64,000 bases of DNA, taken from positions 124,001 through 188,000 of the forward strand of contig NZ_SWLG01000004.1 of assembly GCF_005747095.1 (NCBI RefSeq), given 5' to 3'. Positions 51,500 through 59,757 of this stretch are shown here, in pieces; the first letter of the stretch is position 1; the number at the start of each line of letters is the position of its first letter. The stretch is from Exobacillus caeni. Lineage in GTDB: Bacteria > Bacillota > Bacilli > Bacillales > Guptibacillaceae. Position numbers and translations under genes: made by a program. A model generated the notes under the pieces. That model ran no database searches. It was not told the origin of the DNA and saw nothing but the letters and a program-made list of their open reading frames with translations.

Positions 51500-51706
51500 A
51501 TGAAAGAAAGGGAAAAAGAGTTTGACATCATCACAAACACTCCACTGAATCCAGAAATGACGATGAGAACAGACTTGAATTCTAAGAATGTCTTCGGAAC
51601 CGAAGAATACTATCCAGGTGACTCGGTTGAACAGCATAAGTATATGGAAGAAAGTAATGAATATATCGCTGAAAAAGAAATAGCACAACAGCGAGAAAAT
51701 TTATAA
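51500..51706 (+). CDS. 68-residue acidic protein, unknown function
   Basis: ATG 51500 follows GGAGGTG. The protein is acidic and probably disordered (MKEREKEFDIITNTPLNP and then EHQ/NEE-rich tail), with no cysteine and no membrane helix. It is the first of three small acidic genes. The longer frame from 51485 overlaps the ribosome binding site and is rejected. No family is recognised. Confidence 0.65.
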   Translation: MKEREKEFDIITNTPLNPEMTMRTDLNSKNVFGTEEYYPGDSVEQHKYMEESNEYIAEKEIAQQRENL

Positions 51707-51718
51707 AGGAGTTAAAGT

Positions 51719-51877
51719 ATGGAACCAAGAGAATTCCCTGTCGCACATTTGAAAAATGAAACTTTGCAAAAATTGCAAGCGTTAGAAAATGAACTTCGAG
51801 AACAGACAAACGAAGAAATTGTCTTGATCGCTTATCAAAATCAAAAAGATGGCCAGGACAATATCACCACAGGCTGA
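51719..51877 (+). CDS. 52-residue acidic protein, unknown function
   Basis: ATG 51719 follows AAAGGAG, and the gene lies 12 bp after the 68-residue gene, so the two form a small operon. The product is a short helix with many Glu, Gln and Asn (ALENELREQTNEEIVLIAYQ). A terminator overlaps its stop codon. No family is recognised. Confidence 0.6.
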   Translation: MEPREFPVAHLKNETLQKLQALENELREQTNEEIVLIAYQNQKDGQDNITTG

Positions 51878-51899
51878 GGGGGAGTCCCCTCTTTTTTTT
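51876..51899 (+). terminator. Terminator of the two-gene small operon
   Basis: GAGGGG pairs with CCCCTC around GAGT, followed by eight T residues. Confidence 0.85.
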
Positions 51900-52006
51900 G
51901 CTAGATCATCAACGGCTCCTTTCCTCCCCCAAAAAAAATAAAGAAAATCACCATACATAGTCCTTCCTGAACTTTATCATCCTAAAAAGAATAGGAGGTG
52001 CTATAA

Positions 52007-52180
52007 ATGAAAGAGACAAGAGGTAATGAAATGATGCCGGATTTCAAAGAGCTCAGTGACCGGCTGATAGCAGAAGTACCCAAGGGTCCCTTTTTAGAGA
52101 TTAAAACAAACCTTGACCCAAAAAGTAATCTTGAAGAAAATCCGTATGCGAAAGAAAAAGAAGAGAAAGACGGCCAATAA
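52007..52180 (+). CDS. 57-residue acidic protein, unknown function
   Basis: ATG 52007 follows AGGAGGTGCTATAA. The protein is Lys/Glu-rich with the pattern MPDFKELSDRLIAEVPKGP and an EKEEKDGQ end. No membrane helix. It resembles the two small proteins upstream in composition but not in clear sequence. The strong ribosome binding site and following bidirectional terminator support it. Confidence 0.65.
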   Translation: MKETRGNEMMPDFKELSDRLIAEVPKGPFLEIKTNLDPKSNLEENPYAKEKEEKDGQ

Positions 52181-52211
52181 CAGCTAACCGGTTATTTTGA
52201 TGAATAAAAGA

Positions 52212-52249
52212 AACGAGAGCAAAAAACGTCCAGGTTTTTTGCTCTCGTT
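52212..52249. terminator. Bidirectional terminator
   Basis: AACGAGAGCAAAAAAC and GTTTTTTGCTCTCGTT form a 16-bp stem between converging genes. T runs within the stem serve both directions. Confidence 0.85.
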
Positions 52250-52253
52250 CCTT

Positions 52254-52769
52254 CTAGTAATATGGATAGTAAGGATAAGGGTAAGGCCTAAAAAATGGCA
52301 CGAGGCTCATTGAGCCGACAGCAGCAAGTGGAAACAGGTACGGCCTGAATCTACGGAACCTTCTATATCCGAATTGCCTTTCATCTCCGTCTCTCCCGAC
52401 TTGTTCTTCGCCCACTTCTTCTGGAACTAGCAACGTCATGTTTCGTTCATCAACATCTGTAATTATTCCTTCATACTCCATACCATTTTGCATATGAGCC
52501 TTTATATGGTAATTTAGATATCTTTTGCAGAGAGTATGCATATCTCCGTTCATCATTTGAAAGGCACCCTTAACTAATTCCGGCTTTTTATCCATTATTC
52601 CCTGAACAGATTGAGGCCCTGTATTTCCGAACATAGCTCCTTGAACCATGTTATTATTCATCATTCCCATCACGCCGGACGGTGATTGATTCATGCTGTA
52701 AGGACTGACTAATTCATTGTTATTAGGCTGCATACTGTAAGGGTTAACCAGATTATAATTAAGATTCAT
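52254..52769 (-). CDS. Met/Asn-rich protein with Tyr/Pro-rich tail, possible spore coat or surface protein
   Basis: This is a 171-residue protein of three parts. An Asn/Met/Gln-rich N-terminus (NPYSMQPNNNELVSPYSMNQ) is followed by a compact middle domain, CKRYLNYHIKAHMQNGMEYEGIITDVDE, which looks like a small Sm-like or SH3-like barrel. The tail is Arg-rich and then RPYPYPYYPYY. Low-complexity Tyr/Pro tails occur in coat and exosporium proteins, so a spore surface role is plausible but unproven. ATG 52769 follows GGAGGGAAC. Confidence 0.65.
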   Translation of the reverse strand: MNLNYNLVNPYSMQPNNNELVSPYSMNQSPSGVMGMMNNNMVQGAMFGNTGPQSVQGIMDKKPELVKGAFQMMNGDMHTLCKRYLNYHIKAHMQNGMEYEGIITDVDERNMTLLVPEEVGEEQVGRDGDERQFGYRRFRRFRPYLFPLAAVGSMSLVPFFRPYPYPYYPYY

Positions 52770-52939
52770 TCAAGTTCCCTCCTTTACTATGATAGGATAT
52801 TCACCCATGCCCACCCTGTGCTCTCCTTTTTAATAAATACGAATTGGATAAGCCCATTCTTATACATGTTTCTTTGTTTCCTTTTACCTGTAATGTGGTA
52901 TTTCCATATATAGAAAGAAATACGAAAGGAAGTGTAAAA

Positions 52940-53329
52940 ATGGCTGACATGAAAAGCCTCTGTGATGAATTTTCAACAATCTTAGGTGGAAAAGGTAAAG
53001 CAGAAAAAGGAGTATGTTCAGTAGAGGTTCCAAGAGATCTCGATGTGAAAGTGCAGGGGAAGAAGTTTAAAAGCGAAGTGAAAGGCGAAATTCATTTTGA
53101 GTCCTTAGATGAGGATGGAAAAGCTTTAAATATGGGTGAATTAGTTATTTTACAAGAAGAAGTACCCGCATTTATGAAGAAATTACTTGAACAGGAAGTA
53201 ACGATCACGGCACTTCATAACCACTGGTTCTACTCTGAGCCCACTATCCTTTACATCCATTTTCAAACTGTCGAACCCCCGCTTGATTTTGCGAAAAAAG
53301 TAAAAGGTGCCATAGACACGTTAGGTTAA
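52940..53329 (+). CDS. DUF1259 protein
   Basis: This is a 129-residue soluble protein. The DUF1259 pattern is visible: GVCSVEVPRDLDVKVQGKKF and ALHNHWFYSEPTILYIHF. Function unknown; some members are lipoproteins, but this one has no signal peptide when started at ATG 52940, which follows AGGAAGTG. The longer frame from 52844 lacks a ribosome binding site. Confidence 0.85.
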   Translation: MADMKSLCDEFSTILGGKGKAEKGVCSVEVPRDLDVKVQGKKFKSEVKGEIHFESLDEDGKALNMGELVILQEEVPAFMKKLLEQEVTITALHNHWFYSEPTILYIHFQTVEPPLDFAKKVKGAIDTLG

Positions 53330-53352
53330 TAAGCAAAGAGCAAAAATAACAC

Positions 53353-53385
53353 AAAGGGGCCGTGCAAATTGCGGACCCTTTTTTC
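53353..53385 (+). terminator. Terminator after the DUF1259 gene
   Basis: AAAGGG.CCG pairs with CGG.CCCTTT (one bulge), followed by TTTTT. Confidence 0.7.
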
Positions 53386-53465
53386 GTATAAAAATGATTG
53401 AATTTTTGTTAGAGGAAAGTGCTCGACGTCGTTTGGGGAAGATAGTGAAGAAAGGAGAGATAAAT

Positions 53466-54365
53466 GTGGGTGCTAACCATAATGATTCAAGTCACAGTGC
53501 CAATAAGAAAGCGCTTAAAATAAGTTTTATTTTTATTACGGTATTTATGGTCGTTGAAATGGCCGGAGGATTTATTACTAACAGTTTGGCTTTGCTTTCT
53601 GATGCTTCTCATATGTTAAGCGACTCAGTTGCACTTGGGTTAAGTCTCCTGGCATTCAAGTTAGGTGAAAAACGCGCGGATCCCGCTAAAACTTTCGGGT
53701 ATAAAAGATTTGAAATTTTAGCTGCTTTCTTTAATGGGGTGGCATTGCTTGGGATCTCCCTATATATTTTCTGGGAAGCCTATCACCGTTTTTTATCTCC
53801 GCCAGATGTTGCAAGTACGGGTATGCTGATCATCGCGATTATCGGGCTGCTGGTCAATCTGTTTGTTGCCTGGATTTTGCTGAAGGGCGATACATCCGAA
53901 AATATTAATTTGCGTAGTGCTTATTTGCATGTTCTTGGAGATATTTTAGGATCGATCGGCGCAATTGTTGCAGCGTTGCTGATCATGTTTTTGGGATGGA
54001 GCTATGCCGACCCGATTGCGAGTATCCTTGTGAGTGTACTTGTTTTGATCAGCGGCTGGAGAGTAACAAAAGATTCCGTGCATGTTTTGATGGAGGGCTC
54101 ACCACCGAACGTAGAAGTGGATAAAATCCAGGTAGCGCTTGAAAAAATAAAGGGTGTCGTGAGTGTCCATGATATTCACGTTTGGACGATTACTTCTGGA
54201 TTCCCTTCGTTAACGTGTCATCTCGTTGTGGAACCATCACAGGATCGAGATGAGATTTTAGAGAATGCAGTAGAGTTATTGGAACAGGAATTTGATGTCA
54301 ATCATTCAACGATTCAGATGGAGGGAAAAGGTTCGAAGCTTGAATTAAGAAGACATTCACATTAA
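53466..54365 (+). CDS. CDF-family divalent cation exporter (CzcD-like)
   Basis: This is a six-helix cation-diffusion facilitator with a cytoplasmic C-terminal domain, exporting zinc, cobalt or cadmium in exchange for protons. Metal-site residues are in LLSDASHMLSDSVALG (helix 2, with HxxxD) and SAYLHVLGDILGSIGAI (helix 5). The C-terminal dimer domain has SVHDIHVWTITSG. GTG 53466 follows AGGAGAGA and gives 299 residues; ATG 53394 has no support. It is not next to a metal regulator. Confidence 0.93.
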   Translation: MGANHNDSSHSANKKALKISFIFITVFMVVEMAGGFITNSLALLSDASHMLSDSVALGLSLLAFKLGEKRADPAKTFGYKRFEILAAFFNGVALLGISLYIFWEAYHRFLSPPDVASTGMLIIAIIGLLVNLFVAWILLKGDTSENINLRSAYLHVLGDILGSIGAIVAALLIMFLGWSYADPIASILVSVLVLISGWRVTKDSVHVLMEGSPPNVEVDKIQVALEKIKGVVSVHDIHVWTITSGFPSLTCHLVVEPSQDRDEILENAVELLEQEFDVNHSTIQMEGKGSKLELRRHSH

Positions 54366-54376
54366 GTTTCTAGAAA

Positions 54377-54857
54377 AGGCTCTTTTCGCATTCCTTGTTT
54401 CTTTATAAGCTTCCCAGCAGCATTGATTTCCACTCCGGGCAGTTCGCTTTCCGCGGGCAAAGGAAATACACGTAGACTCCTCGAAAATAAACTTCACATT
54501 TTCTTCGTGCGATGTCTTGCTGCTGTATCCTTCGTTGTCCTGCGGGGCAGCGAAAACGACTGAGACCCCAAAGTGTAGAAAGGTGAAGGCGAAGAACGCC
54601 CAGGGACGTATGGATTGGACTGAGCCGTATGGAGATACAGAAAACACGACGAACGAAAGAGAGCCGATGTTGCCTTATCGCAAGGAGGTGAGGGAAATCC
54701 CCTGGTACTGTGAGCCGGAACCAGACAGGCGTTCTTTGCGAGTGAGGAGGCTCAGCGCGAGCCCGCGGAAAGTGTAGTGTATTTCCGCAGCGGTCATCCA
54801 TCCGTTACGTCGCAGGTTTATCGCTTTTGCGCTAAACAAGTTTTTAGAAAACAGCCT
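54377..54857. mobile_element. Long MITE-like element (481 bp), full copy
   Basis: Terminal inverted repeats are AGGCTCTTTTC (54377-54387) and GAAAACAGCCT (54847-54857), matching at 10 of 11 positions. A perfect 6-bp direct repeat, TAGAAA, flanks it (54371-54376 and 54858-54863), which marks a target duplication. Both ends match the short copy at 4319-4493 in inverted orientation. The interior has several GC-rich hairpins but no transposase. The minus-strand 132-codon frame across it is Arg/Leu-rich with no ribosome binding site and is probably not coding. Confidence 0.85.
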
Positions 54858-54883
54858 TAGAAAAAGCATATTTAAGGATACAA

Positions 54884-54944
54884 GTTCCGTTACAACTGTA
54901 AAACATCCATGTTGGACCAAACTTCAGTAAATAACGGAACATGT
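54884..54944. repeat. Dispersed palindromic repeat (TTCCGTTAT family), copy 3
   Basis: ACAAGTTCCGTTA (54882-54894) and TAACGGAACATGT (about 54932-54944) form a 12-of-13 inverted repeat. The core TTCCGTTA is shared with copies at 21.1 and 47.6 kb. It lies just outside the MITE-like element. The remaining sequence to 55048 contains an 11-bp inverted repeat (TTTGAACTTAT 54949-54959 and ATAAGTTCAAA 55014-55024) and no gene. Confidence 0.5.
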
Positions 54945-55048
54945 TTTCTTTGAACTTATTTTTCTATTTTTTGGCACTTTTTATTGTTGATATTTTTTTA
55001 CAGAAGACTTAAGATAAGTTCAAATGAACGTCAAATTTGAGGTGTATT

Positions 55049-55801
55049 ATGGAAGATTTACAAATCGCTAGAAAGGATATGGCTTCCCTACTTCTTTCAT
55101 TAAAAGAAAATGCGGGGGATTCACCAAATGAGATTCTCTACCGCATATGGAAGGAAATGTGTTTATATTCTGGCCATGAGAAGGGTGAATTTGAGTCGTT
55201 CGTATCAACGGTGCTACCGCCTGTTTTTTATAAATTACTAAAAGCTGATCGCAAAAACGTTGGCTTTTCTATCAATGAAGTCGTTTCGCTCGGAAACAAG
55301 CTGGCATTTACGAACCTTACTCCTACAGCAGTACAGAATTGGGTGAAACGAGATGTGAAAGAGCTGATCGGCTCCCCGCAGCGAGGAAAGAAATATGCAG
55401 TCGAACAGGCGGCTATTCTTTTGATTGTCGAAGATTTAAAAACAGTGCTCGATTTTGAGTCAATTCGAAGACTGCTTAAAATGTTATTTAACAATCCAGC
55501 GGACCGAACTGATGACTTAATGGATCCTATTGACTTTTATCTTGCGTATTCTACTATTTTTGAAAAGATTGATGAGTTGATGAAAATGTCAGGCGATAAT
55601 CCGGATTATAGTTTTGAAAAACTACTGGAGAGAGAGGCTGCGTTTTATACGGCAGGCCTTCCTTATTTGAATACAAAGATGAAAAAGAACATTGACAATG
55701 CAATTGTAATTGCAATTTTAGCGGTACAAACTGCTTATTTCCAATCGCTCGCAAGAAATTATTCCAATACCGTTTCCTACACTCAACATCATTTTTCATA
55801 A
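55049..55801 (+). CDS. DUF1836 protein
   Basis: This is a 250-residue soluble protein of the DUF1836 family, usually a MerR-like or winged-helix DNA-binding fold of unknown target. Visible stretches are LTPTAVQNWVKRDVKELIGSP (the likely helix-turn-helix) and KKYAVEQAAILLIVEDLKTVL. ATG 55049 follows GAGGTG; the frame is open from 55037. It lies downstream of the repeat region and is monocistronic. Confidence 0.85.
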   Translation: MEDLQIARKDMASLLLSLKENAGDSPNEILYRIWKEMCLYSGHEKGEFESFVSTVLPPVFYKLLKADRKNVGFSINEVVSLGNKLAFTNLTPTAVQNWVKRDVKELIGSPQRGKKYAVEQAAILLIVEDLKTVLDFESIRRLLKMLFNNPADRTDDLMDPIDFYLAYSTIFEKIDELMKMSGDNPDYSFEKLLEREAAFYTAGLPYLNTKMKKNIDNAIVIAILAVQTAYFQSLARNYSNTVSYTQHHFS

Positions 55802-55896
55802 AGTAGTATCATACATAGAACAGGCCCAAAAACGTTTATTTTGTACAAACCAGTGGAATGAAATTACCAAAGGATAAATTTGGTGGGAGGTTCGTT

Positions 55897-56457
55897 ATGA
55901 CTCGAAGATTAGTATCTTTCCTGTTACTCGTCCTGGTTTTAACGTTTGTAACGGCTTGTGGGAATTCCGATAATACGAGTGGAGAAACGCAAAACGAGAA
56001 TATAGGAGAAAGTGAAGAAGAAGCAGTCAACAATGCAGAGGATGATAGAGACTATAATCAGAAAGTAGAAGTAGAGATGGCTGATCCTGAAGGGGAAAAC
56101 ATTGGCCGTGTTATTTTGAATGGAGAGGAAAGCGGCGGTGTCCAGTTTGAGGTGGATTTAGTTAATATCCCACAGGGAAAGCATAAGATGAGTATCGTTA
56201 AAAGTAATGTATGTGAAGCGCCGGAATTCAAGGCAGACGTAGAAGCGGACAATAAAGAGCTAGCCGCTGACATTCCCGAAGTTGAAGCTGGGGATAATAG
56301 AAAGGTAGTTACTGAATTTACCGTCGACAACTTAACTTTTGATGAAGAGGGAGAAGGAAAGACATTGCTAGAAGGCAATGCCAATTCATTAGTTTTATAT
56401 GGAACTTCTGAACAAGATGGAGAAAGAATTGCCTGCGGTGTTATTGGAGGACAATAA
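55897..56457 (+). CDS. SodC-fold lipoprotein lacking metal ligands
   Basis: This is a lipoprotein with a signal peptide ending in VTAC, an acidic linker (GESEEEAVNNAEDDRDY), and a C-terminal domain that aligns with Cu/Zn superoxide dismutase. The conserved PxGxH turn (IPQGKHKMSIVKSNVCEAPEFKAD, as about residues 95-118) and the final GERIACGVI keep the two disulfide cysteines. The zinc and copper histidines are missing: the protein has only one His. It should not be an active dismutase. ATG 55897 follows GGGAGG. It may have a structural or binding role on the cell surface. Confidence 0.7.
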   Translation: MTRRLVSFLLLVLVLTFVTACGNSDNTSGETQNENIGESEEEAVNNAEDDRDYNQKVEVEMADPEGENIGRVILNGEESGGVQFEVDLVNIPQGKHKMSIVKSNVCEAPEFKADVEADNKELAADIPEVEAGDNRKVVTEFTVDNLTFDEEGEGKTLLEGNANSLVLYGTSEQDGERIACGVIGGQ

Positions 56458-56470
56458 CATATTCTTTTTT

Positions 56471-56503
56471 GAGAGCCTGTCTGATCAGATAGGCTCTCTT
56501 TCT
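56471..56503 (+). terminator. Terminator after the SodC-like gene
   Basis: GAGAGCCT pairs with AGGCTCTC around a self-complementary 12-nt loop, followed by TTTCTT. Confidence 0.8.
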
Positions 56504-56581
56504 TATTAAGGAAAAGATGAAAAAGAGGAGAAGGATATTTCAAATCGAATTATATAAAAGACAAATGACGGAGGGCTACCA

Positions 56582-57340
56582 ATGACCGAAAAAACTTTAT
56601 TCGATTTTCTGATTTCTGAAGCAGAACGGCCTTTTTCCGGATGGGATTTTTCTTACATATCTAAAACGGGAAGAATGGCAGAGTCTCCGCTTGACTGGAG
56701 CTATACGAGTTTAATACTTCCAGAGTTAAGGAGAGCTGATTCAATGCTTGACATGGGGACAGGTGGCGGAGAGTTCCTCTCAATGTTTCTGCCTTTTCCT
56801 GCTAACACATATGCAACGGAAGCATACAAACCCAATGTTCCAATTGCTAAAAAAAGACTGGAGCCACTTGGAGTAAATGTTTCTGAAATTAGTGATGATG
56901 AAGAGCTTCCATACGAGGATGAAACTTTTGATCTTATTATCAACAGGCATGAAGCATATTCGGTCTCTGAATTGAAAAGGATTTTAAAATGCGGAGGAAT
57001 GTTTATCACCCAGCAGGTTGGCGGAAAAAATGATATTTCGATCAATGCGTTGCTGGAAGCTCCTATTAACGGAGAGTTTTCCCATTGGGATCTGGCTTAT
57101 GCTGTTAATGAAATGAAAGAAGCCGGATTTGAAATCCTGAAGGCACAAGAGCAATTTCCAAATACTCGGTATTATGATATTGGCGCACTCGTATATTATT
57201 TAAAAGCAATTCCATGGCAAGTAACTGATTTTACAATCGATCGCTACTTTAACCGTTTAAAATCAATCCATGAGTTGATTGAAAAAGATGGTTATCTCGA
57301 CATACCATCCCACCGTTTTTTAATCATTGCTAAAAAATAA
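56582..57340 (+). CDS. Class I SAM-dependent methyltransferase
   Basis: This is a small-molecule or protein methyltransferase of 252 residues. Motif I is MLDMGTGGGEFLSMF, motif II region EAYKPNVP, and motif post-I DLIINRHEAYSV. ATG 56582 follows ACGGAGGG. The substrate is unknown. The following VOC-DinB gene begins 34 bp later on the same strand and may be co-transcribed. Confidence 0.85.
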   Translation: MTEKTLFDFLISEAERPFSGWDFSYISKTGRMAESPLDWSYTSLILPELRRADSMLDMGTGGGEFLSMFLPFPANTYATEAYKPNVPIAKKRLEPLGVNVSEISDDEELPYEDETFDLIINRHEAYSVSELKRILKCGGMFITQQVGGKNDISINALLEAPINGEFSHWDLAYAVNEMKEAGFEILKAQEQFPNTRYYDIGALVYYLKAIPWQVTDFTIDRYFNRLKSIHELIEKDGYLDIPSHRFLIIAKK

Positions 57341-57373
57341 AGCATTGCGAAATAGTAAAGGGGGAGAAACTAG

Positions 57374-58252
57374 ATGGCTGGAAAAGCAGATAAATGGATA
57401 ATCGTAAAAAATTTAGGGGAATCGATTGGGTTTTATCAAGAAGTTCTTGGTTTTAAGGTTAACCTTTTAAATAAAGAAAATGGAGTGGCCATGGCTCTTT
57501 CTCCATCACAACAGTCGGTGTTAATAACCGAAAAGAAAACGGAAGAAGAGTTAAAGGATTATCTTGCTCCTGTATTCGATAAGCCGGAACCAGGGAAATG
57601 TTTATATTTCGGGGGATCCGATTTAAAGAGTTACAGGGAAAAAGTAAGCGATGCAACTAAGAATAAAACGTCTTATGTGAATAAAGAATGGGGCGATGAA
57701 AATTTTACGGTGGAGGATCCTGATGGCTATATTTTATCCTTTTGGGGAGGCAGGGAATTGAGCACGGAAGAGGTTCTCGATTTCTATGAAGAAGCACCTG
57801 AAAGGCTAAAAAGAGCTATTGAAGGTTTGACCGAAGAGGAGTTAGACCTTGCAAGAGCACCGGGAAAATGGACGATCAGGCAAATTGTTCTTCATATCGT
57901 CGATTCTGATGCGACTTCCCTTGCAGGGGTAAAATTTGCACTTGCAGAACCGGGTAGGACGTTAAACACCAATTCGTATGATCCGGATGTTTGGGCTGTA
58001 GGCCTGGATTATGCCAGCAGGCCGATTGAGGCAGAAGTGAAACTGTTCGATGGGATCCGTTCGCATATCAGTGGATTATTGAGGCACTTTCCTGACGCAC
58101 TGGAACGCTCTGTTAAAATTCCGGAGGGAACAGAAGTGAAGGTTATCCACCGCATTCGGCCGCTTATGGGCCATGCCCTCCATCATATCGATCAAATTTT
58201 GGAAACAAGAAAGGTTCATGGCATTTCTTCGAAAGAGCCAGTTCAACAATAA
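57374..58252 (+). CDS. VOC domain fused to a DinB-family domain
   Basis: This is a two-domain protein of 292 residues. Residues 1-125 are a vicinal-oxygen-chelate (glyoxalase-like) domain (WIIVKNLGESIGFYQEVLGFKV, VEDPDGYILSFWGG). Residues 135-285 are a four-helix DinB/BstA-like domain: LARAPGKWTIRQIVLHIVDSD and the histidine-rich LMGHALHHIDQIL, which are the metal-ligand positions of bacillithiol-transferase-type DinB proteins. Both motifs are intact. A fused resistance or detoxification enzyme is plausible. Start ATG 57374 follows GGGGGAG. Confidence 0.85.
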   Translation: MAGKADKWIIVKNLGESIGFYQEVLGFKVNLLNKENGVAMALSPSQQSVLITEKKTEEELKDYLAPVFDKPEPGKCLYFGGSDLKSYREKVSDATKNKTSYVNKEWGDENFTVEDPDGYILSFWGGRELSTEEVLDFYEEAPERLKRAIEGLTEEELDLARAPGKWTIRQIVLHIVDSDATSLAGVKFALAEPGRTLNTNSYDPDVWAVGLDYASRPIEAEVKLFDGIRSHISGLLRHFPDALERSVKIPEGTEVKVIHRIRPLMGHALHHIDQILETRKVHGISSKEPVQQ

Positions 58253-58254
58253 CC

Positions 58255-58282
58255 AAAAGGACAAGCGAAAGCCTGTCCTTTT
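58255..58282 (+). terminator. Terminator after the VOC-DinB gene
   Basis: AAAAGGACA pairs with TGTCCTTTT around AGCGAAAGCC. Confidence 0.8.
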
Positions 58283-58345
58283 CTAACGTATAGTAAAGCA
58301 TAGCTTTTTTAGCAAAGGAGAATGCTCACATATACAGGATTAGGG

Positions 58346-58828
58346 TTAGGAAACATCAAATTCAACAGACTGCCGATAATCCTTTTCACCGTTTGCAGTT
58401 AGCCATACTTCAAGTGTGTACGTTCCTGGTTTTAAATCCGAAAGTTCAATTTCGAATTCCATCGATTCAGCCTGTGCAAGTTCAACCTGCTTTACGGCCT
58501 GAGTGAACATCTTACCTTCAGAGTATTGCTTTAAGGCATCCCCATTCTTATCTTTTAAAACATAATCATATTGCTGAGAAGACGGGAAAGTAATTTGCTG
58601 CACTTGTTCCGTTTGGTTCTTAATTTGATACTGGAACACAAAAGAGCTTTTTTCAGAACTCATTAAATCCAGGGAAGGTTCTAACGATCCTGCCGCTATT
58701 CCGCCGTTATGCTGTTCATTATTCTCATTTGGTGGATTGGTATTTTCTCCAGTAGCTTTCTGCTTTTCTCCGCAAGAAGTTAAAAGGAGAAGAAAAAGTA
58801 ATAAAGTAACGCCTGTTTTCCATTTCAT
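58346..58828 (-). CDS. Lipoprotein with BsuPI-like domain
   Basis: The signal peptide ends in the lipobox LLTSC (about Cys19), followed by an Asn/Glu-rich linker (GENTNPPNENNEQHNGG). The C-terminal domain (SFVFQYQIKNQTEQVQQITF, LEVWLTANGEKDYR) matches the BsuPI / intracellular proteinase inhibitor fold, an immunoglobulin-like beta sandwich. Function in a lipoprotein context is unknown. ATG 58828 follows GAGGTGATAC; the frame open to 58888 has no ribosome binding site. Confidence 0.8.
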   Translation of the reverse strand: MKWKTGVTLLLFLLLLTSCGEKQKATGENTNPPNENNEQHNGGIAAGSLEPSLDLMSSEKSSFVFQYQIKNQTEQVQQITFPSSQQYDYVLKDKNGDALKQYSEGKMFTQAVKQVELAQAESMEFEIELSDLKPGTYTLEVWLTANGEKDYRQSVEFDVS

Positions 58829-59031
58829 TTGTATCACCTCTAGCCAATAAGACGCTGCAAGCCGGGGAAAGGTGTCATCAATTTGCAATGTAAAATATGG
58901 AAAAAATTAAGAAGTATTGCAAAAACTTTTTAATGATAACACTAAAGGCTTCCAATAATACTTATTACAGTACACCCCTCTAACAGATGGCCAATTTTTT
59001 TCAATCGGAAGTTGGGACCTTTTCAATTGTA

Positions 59032-59757
59032 TTATAAATGTTGATTGCCGTGAAATATGTTTAAGATAAACTCACTTTCAGGAATTTGCAGCTTATTGTA
59101 GGATTCTAAAAAATTTTGATTATTATAAGGCACTTCTTTCATGGAAACGTTGATCGCTTCTGAATCGATCTTCACTATACTATACCTTGCATAAGGTTTA
59201 TCAAAACAGCCGAGTGAACCCGGATTTAAATAGATGGCACTGCTCGTTTCGAAAAAATGGACAGGATGATGGTGTCCAAATGCAACAAAATCCACTTGCT
59301 CGTCCATATACAGGTAATCCAGCTTCTCTTCGCGCGGAGTTTTTTCGATTGGTGAAAATTGGCCCTCTTTGTTTTGATGATAATGATGGAATAAAAGGTT
59401 ATGGCCGTTTATGTTAGTCCGAATTTCACGGGGCAAGCCATTTAGCATCGGAATATACTTAGGATCAAGCCTGTCTGCTATCCATTTATGATGTTTCCCT
59501 TCGCCTCCGCTGGCAGTACGGGTTTCTCCATTAAGGATTTTGAGAACCTCATCCTCATGATTGCCTGTGACCATCGAAACATCGTCTCTAGCAAAAAGGG
59601 TTTCCAGAACCTTATTAGTGTCAGGGCCGATTGCGATCATATCGCCAAGGCAATAGATATGCTCTGCTGTACTCATCTTGTCGATTTCATCTAATACAGC
59701 TTTTAAAGCCGGGAAGTTACCGTGAACGTCGGTTAGTACTGCGATCGTAGTTTGCAC
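59032..59757 (-). CDS. Metallophosphoesterase (calcineurin-like)
   Basis: This is a cytoplasmic phosphoesterase of 241 residues. Metal-binding motifs are TDVHGNFPALKAVLDEI (DxH), CLGDMIAIGPD (GDxxxxGP), VTGNHEDEV (GNHE) and LFHHYH, with AFGHHHPVHFF near the end. GTG 59757 (MQTTIAVLTDVHGN) has GGAG nine bases upstream; the ATG at 59781 has none and would add eight unneeded residues. Substrate unknown. Confidence 0.88.
   Translation of the reverse strand: MQTTIAVLTDVHGNFPALKAVLDEIDKMSTAEHIYCLGDMIAIGPDTNKVLETLFARDDVSMVTGNHEDEVLKILNGETRTASGGEGKHHKWIADRLDPKYIPMLNGLPREIRTNINGHNLLFHHYHQNKEGQFSPIEKTPREEKLDYLYMDEQVDFVAFGHHHPVHFFETSSAIYLNPGSLGCFDKPYARYSIVKIDSEAINVSMKEVPYNNQNFLESYNKLQIPESEFILNIFHGNQHL

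Noticed and set aside
54403-54801. 132-codon minus-strand frame inside the long MITE-like element
   Set aside because: No ribosome binding site, composition of a random GC-rich frame (many Arg, Ser, Leu), and it lies wholly in a mobile non-coding element.
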